From UBA5704 sp036380715 (GTDB taxonomy: Bacteria > Acidobacteriota > Thermoanaerobaculia > Multivoradales > UBA5704), in contig DASVEF010000046.1 in assembly GCA_036380715.1 (NCBI GenBank), forward strand, positions 1-9,938: DNA of 9,938 nucleotides, read 5' to 3'. The translations under genes were made by a program, and so were the position numbers. Below, in pieces: positions 7,047 through 9,938 of the stretch. How positions within the stretch are numbered: the first letter of the stretch is position 1; each line of letters opens with the position of its first letter. The notes beneath the pieces are model-generated. The model ran no database searches and was not told the origin of the DNA. It saw only the letters and a list, made by a program, of their open reading frames with translations.

Positions 7047-8609
7047 ATGATCTCTTTAAGTCGGCAGAGTGTTGATATGCTCCCGCCGGGTGTCCAACCC
7101 CGGGAGCCTCTGAACGGGGTCCTAACAATCCGCCACATTGCTTGGTCCCCCGATGGGATCACCCTGGCCGTCGGGCACGTGGACGGAAGCCTCTGCGTCT
7201 GGGATGTCATCACGGCAACGCCCCTCTGGAAGAACGCCGGGCACCCGAGAGAGGTAGAGCACCTCGCTTGGTCCCCCGATGGCGCAGTGCTCGCCAGCAC
7301 GGACGCCTGGATGATCTGCCTCTGGGACGGGGGTACCGGCCAGCCGGTCCGCTCGATCGAGGCGCCAGCCCAGCGGACCGCCGCGCTCGCCTGGTCCGCG
7401 GATGGGCGCCGCCTGACCTCGGTCCGCATCGTCGGCGAGCCGAAGGCGGAACGGACCGTCCTCACGACCTGGGATGCGGGAACCGGCGAGACGGTCGAGG
7501 AGATCGCAGACCCTGCCTGGGATCGCTGCGACATTGGAACGTCCGCCGACCGACGCCAGATCGCCGTACCGCTGAAGAACGGAACCGTTCAGATCTGGGA
7601 GTTGGGAGAGACCCGCCTCCTCGACTCCCTACCAGCCGGCGCCCGATCGATCTCGGCCCTGGCACTCTCGCCGGATAGGCGCTACCTCGTCCTCGCTCCG
7701 GCCGGTGGAGCGGTGGATGTGTGGGACCTCCGCCGCAAGGAACGGATCGGTGTTCTCGGCGAGAACGAGCGGACGGTCTACAGCCTCACATTTTCGGCTG
7801 ATGGCGAAGTGTTGGCCGGAAAGTCGAGAGATGGGACGGTCCGCCTGTGGCTGCGGTCCACTTGGAGCCGGGTTGGAGAGATTGACGAGAAATCCGTCTC
7901 CGGGCAGCAGGTGGAGATCGCCTTCGCGCCGTGCGGTGGTCGTCTGGCGACCTTCGATCGGATGAACAAGTCACTGCGACTCTGGGAAATCAACGTGGAC
8001 GAGATGATCCCTGCGAGCATCGCTGTCCTGCGCATCCTCTTCCTCGCCGCCAATCCCCTGCTCAGCCTCGGTCTTCCTCTCCGGCTTGACCTTGAGTTGC
8101 GTCGGATCCAGGAAACCCTCGAGCTGGCGAAACTGCGGGACCGCTTCGAGCTCTTCCCCAAATGGGCGGTGCGGCCGCACGACTTCTCGCGCGCCCTGCA
8201 CGAACACCGGCCCCACATCGTGCACTTCTCGGGCCATGGAGAGGAGAGTGGAGTGATCCTCATGGAGGGCAACGGCGGCGAGCCGCACCCTATGATGCCG
8301 CGAGCCTTGGCCAATCTCTTCGGGTTGGTCTCCGATCAAGTCCTATGCGTGATTCTCAACGCCTGCTATTCGCGGGACCAGGCCCGGGCAATCGCGAAGA
8401 AAGTGAAGTATGTCGTCGGAATGAGGAGTGAGATCGAGGACAACGCTGCCACGGCCTTTTCGGTCGGCTTCTACCAGGCACTCGGCCACGGCCGCTCCAT
8501 CGACGACGCCTTCCGGTTCGGCTGCGCCCAGATCGACTTGTGGAACGTCCCCGGCCACCTCACGCCGGTGCTCTGGAAGGATGGGAAGGTATTCCCACAC
8601 GAGAAGTAA
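7047..8609 (+). CDS. WD40 propeller fused to C-terminal CHAT caspase-like protease
   Basis: A 520-aa two-part protein. Residues 28-315 carry seven WD40 repeats, visible as AWSPDG/AWSADG/ALSPD/TFSADG-type turns paired with VWD, LWD, TWD, IWE, VWD, LWL and LWE, enough for one closed seven-blade propeller. Residues 325-510 are a CHAT domain: LFLAANP strand, LDLELRRI helix, HFSGHG with catalytic His397, and ILNACYS with catalytic Cys440, followed by the conserved VVGM and AFSVGFYQALG segments. Both dyad residues are intact, so it is probably an active cysteine protease in the cytosol. Propellers usually bind partners or sense a ligand. CHAT proteases are known effectors in bacterial immunity (for example Csx29 of type III-E CRISPR and the activators of bacterial gasdermins). 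The ATG at 7047 is chosen for its 1-base coupling to gene B; ATG 7077 is an alternative, and neither has a strong ribosome binding site. It is the last gene of the operon. Confidence 0.9.
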   Translation: MISLSRQSVDMLPPGVQPREPLNGVLTIRHIAWSPDGITLAVGHVDGSLCVWDVITATPLWKNAGHPREVEHLAWSPDGAVLASTDAWMICLWDGGTGQPVRSIEAPAQRTAALAWSADGRRLTSVRIVGEPKAERTVLTTWDAGTGETVEEIADPAWDRCDIGTSADRRQIAVPLKNGTVQIWELGETRLLDSLPAGARSISALALSPDRRYLVLAPAGGAVDVWDLRRKERIGVLGENERTVYSLTFSADGEVLAGKSRDGTVRLWLRSTWSRVGEIDEKSVSGQQVEIAFAPCGGRLATFDRMNKSLRLWEINVDEMIPASIAVLRILFLAANPLLSLGLPLRLDLELRRIQETLELAKLRDRFELFPKWAVRPHDFSRALHEHRPHIVHFSGHGEESGVILMEGNGGEPHPMMPRALANLFGLVSDQVLCVILNACYSRDQARAIAKKVKYVVGMRSEIEDNAATAFSVGFYQALGHGRSIDDAFRFGCAQIDLWNVPGHLTPVLWKDGKVFPHEK

Positions 8610-8637
8610 GCGCAAAGATGTCCCTCGCTGATATAGA

Positions 8638-8656
8638 TCCTTTGCTTCGCTCCAGG
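8638..8656. repeat. Fragment resembling one arm of the 242-322 repeat
   Basis: TCCTTTGCTTCGCTCCAGG here matches the right arm of the upstream repeat (299-316, GCCTTCGCTTCGCTCAGG) apart from two substitutions and one extra C. It lies just after the end of the WD40-CHAT gene. It is short, so chance is possible, but the family-specific core CTTCGCTC is kept. Confidence 0.35.
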
Positions 8657-8668
8657 TGGGGCTATAAT
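8642..8668 (+). promoter_or_regulatory. Candidate sigma70 promoter of the DUF433 gene
   Basis: A perfect TATAAT stands at 8663-8668, 34 bases before the ATG, in otherwise GC-rich DNA. A TTGCTT at 8642-8647 could be the -35 box, although the 15-base spacer is short. Placement between the operon stop and a gene with its own ribosome binding site suggests the antitoxin is transcribed independently. Confidence 0.45.
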
Positions 8669-8701
8669 CATCCAGAGAGTCCGACAGGAGAGGGCGAAGC
8701 T

Positions 8702-9055
8702 ATGGACATCAAGCTGCAAACTGAGGCGCCGCCGCTGCGTCGAGATGAGACGGGGGCTCTCCGGGTTGGGCAGTCCCATGTCTTGTTGGAGCTTGTCATT
8801 CATGCGTTCCAGGACGGCGCGACTCCAGAAACCATTGCACAACGCTACCCCACCGCGAGCTTGGCTGATATCTATGGGGTAATCGCCTATTACCTGCCTC
8901 ATCGGGGAGAGATAGAAGCCTACCTGGCGGAACGCGAGCAACGCGCAAAGAACGTTCGCCAGCGCATCGAGAGCCATCAAGGGGACGTTGCCGACCTGCG
9001 GAGTCGCCTACCCGCTCGCAGTACTTACCTCGGACACCTCCGCTCAGAGTGCTGA
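8702..9055 (+). CDS. DUF433-family antitoxin-like protein, no toxin partner visible
   Basis: A 117-aa protein of the DUF433 type, a small helix-turn-helix antitoxin family normally followed by a DUF5615 PIN-like toxin. Seen motifs are GALRVGQSHVLLELVIHAF (18-36), the GATPETIAQRYP helix (39-50), LADIYGVIAYYL (54-65) and a charged helical tail. AGGAGAGGG (8686-8694) lies 7 bases before the ATG at 8702; the frame is open further upstream but that part lacks family similarity. Residues 1-106 look like a complete family member. The last 11 residues come from DNA that is the antisense of a different antitoxin fragment, so the native stop was lost and a new one acquired. No PIN-like toxin follows, so this is a solitary antitoxin or a decayed pair. 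Confidence 0.8.
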   Translation: MDIKLQTEAPPLRRDETGALRVGQSHVLLELVIHAFQDGATPETIAQRYPTASLADIYGVIAYYLPHRGEIEAYLAEREQRAKNVRQRIESHQGDVADLRSRLPARSTYLGHLRSEC

Positions 9056-9113
9056 AATCGTACTCGCCGCGGAGGCTGTCGGCTTCAGTCTTATCCTTCT
9101 TCTTGGTAGTCAT
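9009..9113 (-). pseudogene. Truncated antitoxin-like fragment with EYDFS...RGKY motif
   Basis: Starting at the ATG whose complement is 9111-9113, the frame reads about 35 residues: a Lys-rich start, then EYDFS, GGVRGKY and ERV. From memory, EYDFS plus RGKY marks a group of short antitoxin-like proteins of about 80-100 aa whose second half continues with a GTN...LDPDVA block. Here the similarity stops near 9009, where the sequence runs into the 3' end of DUF433 on the opposite strand. The frame stays open to 8796 but that part is only antisense to DUF433. I therefore call it a fragment missing its C-terminal half. Confidence 0.5.
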
Positions 9114-9288
9114 ACATCTCTGGAGCGTGGCGGATCGAGGCCAGCAACTCGTCGACCGCCGCTACGGTCTCAGAGTCGGCCGCGCTCAGTTGTTCGAAGA
9201 AGCCCGGCGACCAGTCTGACTCTTGCGCCAGCGCGCTCTCGATGGCCCGGAGGATCAGACGGTTCCGACTCACCTTCAAGAGCCGCAC
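9091..9288 (-). pseudogene. 5'-truncated ribbon-helix-helix-type antitoxin
   Basis: From a GTG (complement of 9286-9288) the frame encodes 65 residues with KVSRNRLILRAIESALAQ, DWSPGFFEQL and AVDELLASI. This is the second helix and tail typical of short antitoxins of the ribbon-helix-helix kind ('SRNRLI...ALE', 'WSP.F'). The N-terminal strand and first helix that bind DNA are missing in all minus-strand frames upstream, so the gene looks cut at its 5' end. The longer in-frame extension to 9423 has no family character. Its 3' end overlaps the start of the EYDFS fragment by 23 bases. No toxin is seen beside it. It could also be a short working protein from the GTG start, which I think less likely. 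Confidence 0.45.
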
Positions 9289-9488
9289 CCTAGTTCTATT
9301 TTGTCGGATTCTTGGAGCGGCTTTGCGAGCCTCCGGAGGAGGCGGCAGCACGTAGCCCGGTCCGTAAGGATCGGGTAGAAGAGCCTCATCCTCCCCTCGG
9401 AGCCCCGGTCGGGGCGACACCAAACATCGGACTTCCGATGGAGGTAACCAGGACGCTGGCTTGCACGCTCCATGATAAAACCATGCCT
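9289..9488. other. Gap before HigA, no gene recognised
   Basis: About 200 bases between the truncated minus-strand antitoxin and HigA. Frames on both strands are open by GC bias but show no family motif. A GGAGG at 9440-9444 is not followed by a start codon at usable distance. This is where a HigB toxin gene would be expected; it may have been deleted. Confidence 0.5.
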
Positions 9489-9788
9489 ATGAAGTCCGAT
9501 GCGAGGACTATCACGCGTGACCTTGCCTGGTTGGGCCCCGCCATCCATCCAGGTGAAATGCTGCTCGAAGAGTTCCTCAAGCCCCTGGGGCTGACGCAAG
9601 CCGAGGCGGCTCGGCAGCTCGGCATGTCTCTCAACCGGCTCAATGAGCTGGTGCTCGGCAAGCGGGGCGTCACGGCGGACACGGCCCTGCGCCTGGCCCA
9701 GCGATTCAAGACGACGCCGCAGCTCTGGATGCACTTGCAGGCCGACTGGGACTTGCACGAAGCGCTGCGGAAAGGCTCCGCGGCCTGA
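9489..9788 (+). CDS. higA: HigA-family antitoxin (XRE helix-turn-helix), no HigB seen
   Basis: A 99-aa member of the HigA/VapI group. IHPGEMLLEEFL (19-30) is the family signature; LTQAEAARQLGMSLNRLNEL (35-54) is the helix-turn-helix; and TADTALRLAQRFKTTPQLWMHLQADWDL (62-89) is the dimerisation/tail region. Length is normal for the family. The start is uncertain: ATG 9489 and ATG 9483 are in frame and neither has a ribosome binding site. I prefer 9489, whose ATGA overlaps the TGA of a 6-codon open frame starting at 9472, an arrangement typical of coupling to an upstream gene. HigB normally sits directly upstream, but 9289-9488 holds no RelE/HigB-like sequence that I can see, so the antitoxin appears to be an orphan. 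HigA normally represses its own promoter. Confidence 0.85.
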   Translation: MKSDARTITRDLAWLGPAIHPGEMLLEEFLKPLGLTQAEAARQLGMSLNRLNELVLGKRGVTADTALRLAQRFKTTPQLWMHLQADWDLHEALRKGSAA

Positions 9789-9817
9789 CCTCCCCAAGCG
9801 GCGGACCCTCATCGGGC

Positions 9818-9867
9818 GGGACGGCGGCGGCCTTGGACTCGGCGGCCGCCGTCCCTGTTCAGTTGTC
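9818..9867. terminator. Strong hairpin between convergent genes, likely terminator
   Basis: GGGACGGCGGC (9818-9828) and GCCGCCGTCCC (9845-9855) are perfect 11-bp complements with a 16-base loop. The hairpin sits 30 bases after the HigA stop and is followed by TGTTCAGTTGTC, only modestly T-rich. It also lies 31 bases beyond the stop of the minus-strand gene entering from the right, so it can serve both convergent transcripts. Confidence 0.65.
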
Positions 9868-9886
9868 AAAGAGCGCCTCCGGCGGC

Positions 9887-9937
9887 TCACGTCTTGACGA
9901 TCCTCTTGAGCCGCTGGAGGAGAAGCCGGGTGTCGTA
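9887..9937 (-). CDS. 3' end of an unidentified minus-strand gene
   Basis: Read on the minus strand from the window edge, one frame gives YDTRLLLQRLKRIVKT followed by TGA (complement of 9887-9889). The basic, helical character and the placement of a hairpin just beyond the stop support a real C-terminus. Only 16 residues are visible, so no family can be named and the call could be wrong. Confidence 0.4.
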   Translation of the reverse strand, partial: YDTRLLLQRLKRIVKT

Positions 9938-9938
9938 G

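Larger units (their letters stand above)
579..8609 (+). other. Six-gene operon: three dynamin-like GTPases, two small paralogs, WD40-CHAT protease
   Basis: Six genes on the same strand are separated by 17, 1, 20, 24 and 1 bases, and five have a clear Shine-Dalgarno site just before the start codon. The next gene on the same strand (DUF433) starts 92 bases downstream and has its own TATAAT box and ribosome binding site, so the operon probably ends at 8609. No internal promoter or terminator is evident in the short gaps. The spacing implies co-transcription and, at the 1-base gaps, translational coupling. Shared function is inferred from this layout. Confidence 0.85.

Noticed and set aside
8582..8597. 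Perfect 6-bp hairpin TGGGAA-GGTA-TTCCCA near the end of the WD40-CHAT gene
   Set aside because: It lies inside the coding region, has a short stem and is not followed by a T-run, so it is not a convincing terminator.
8796..9008. Continuation of the EYDFS fragment frame to 8796 on the minus strand
   Set aside because: It is fully antisense to the conserved DUF433 coding region and has no family similarity of its own.
9276..9890. 204-codon minus-strand frame opposite HigA
   Set aside because: It is antisense to the clear HigA domain and shows no recognisable motif; it is best explained by GC bias.

Overview
This is a GC-rich bacterial window with compact coding and clear Shine-Dalgarno sites. 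Position 242-322 carries an interspersed repeat of the 'TCATTCTGAGCGCAGCGAAG' kind, which I associate with Acidobacteriota (Thermoanaerobaculia-like), Chloroflexota and similar environmental lineages. Nothing else fixes the taxonomy, so the assignment is tentative. No rRNA, tRNA, CRISPR array, transposase or integrase was seen.

Layout. Positions 2-208 hold the 3' end of an unidentified gene. Positions 209-578 are non-coding and contain the imperfect inverted repeat and two small palindromes. Positions 579-8609 form a six-gene, single-strand operon with gaps of 1 to 24 nt: three different dynamin-like GTPases (649, 595 and 676 aa), two small paralogous proteins of unknown family (100 and 110 aa), and a 520-aa protein joining a WD40 propeller to a CHAT caspase-like protease domain. 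Positions 8610-9490 are an antitoxin patch: an intact DUF433-type antitoxin without a visible toxin, a cut-off antitoxin fragment with an EYDFS motif, and a 5'-truncated ribbon-helix-helix-type antitoxin, the last two on the minus strand. A HigA-type antitoxin without HigB follows at 9489-9788. A strong hairpin (9818-9855) separates it from the 3' end of a minus-strand gene that enters from the right.

How the genes may work together. The three GTPases each have P-loop, switch and G3 motifs and a C-terminal hydrophobic hairpin, so they are probably membrane-remodelling or membrane-guarding machines that act as a set. The WD40-CHAT protein has an intact His-Cys dyad and looks like an inducible protease effector with a sensing propeller. 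The two small proteins, encoded between the GTPases and the protease, could be adaptors, regulators or substrates. The architecture (membrane NTPases, small adaptors, caspase-like protease, flanking antitoxins and repeat fragments) suggests a defence or regulated-death island. I know of no described system with exactly this composition. The link between genes rests on operon layout and family knowledge, not on direct evidence.
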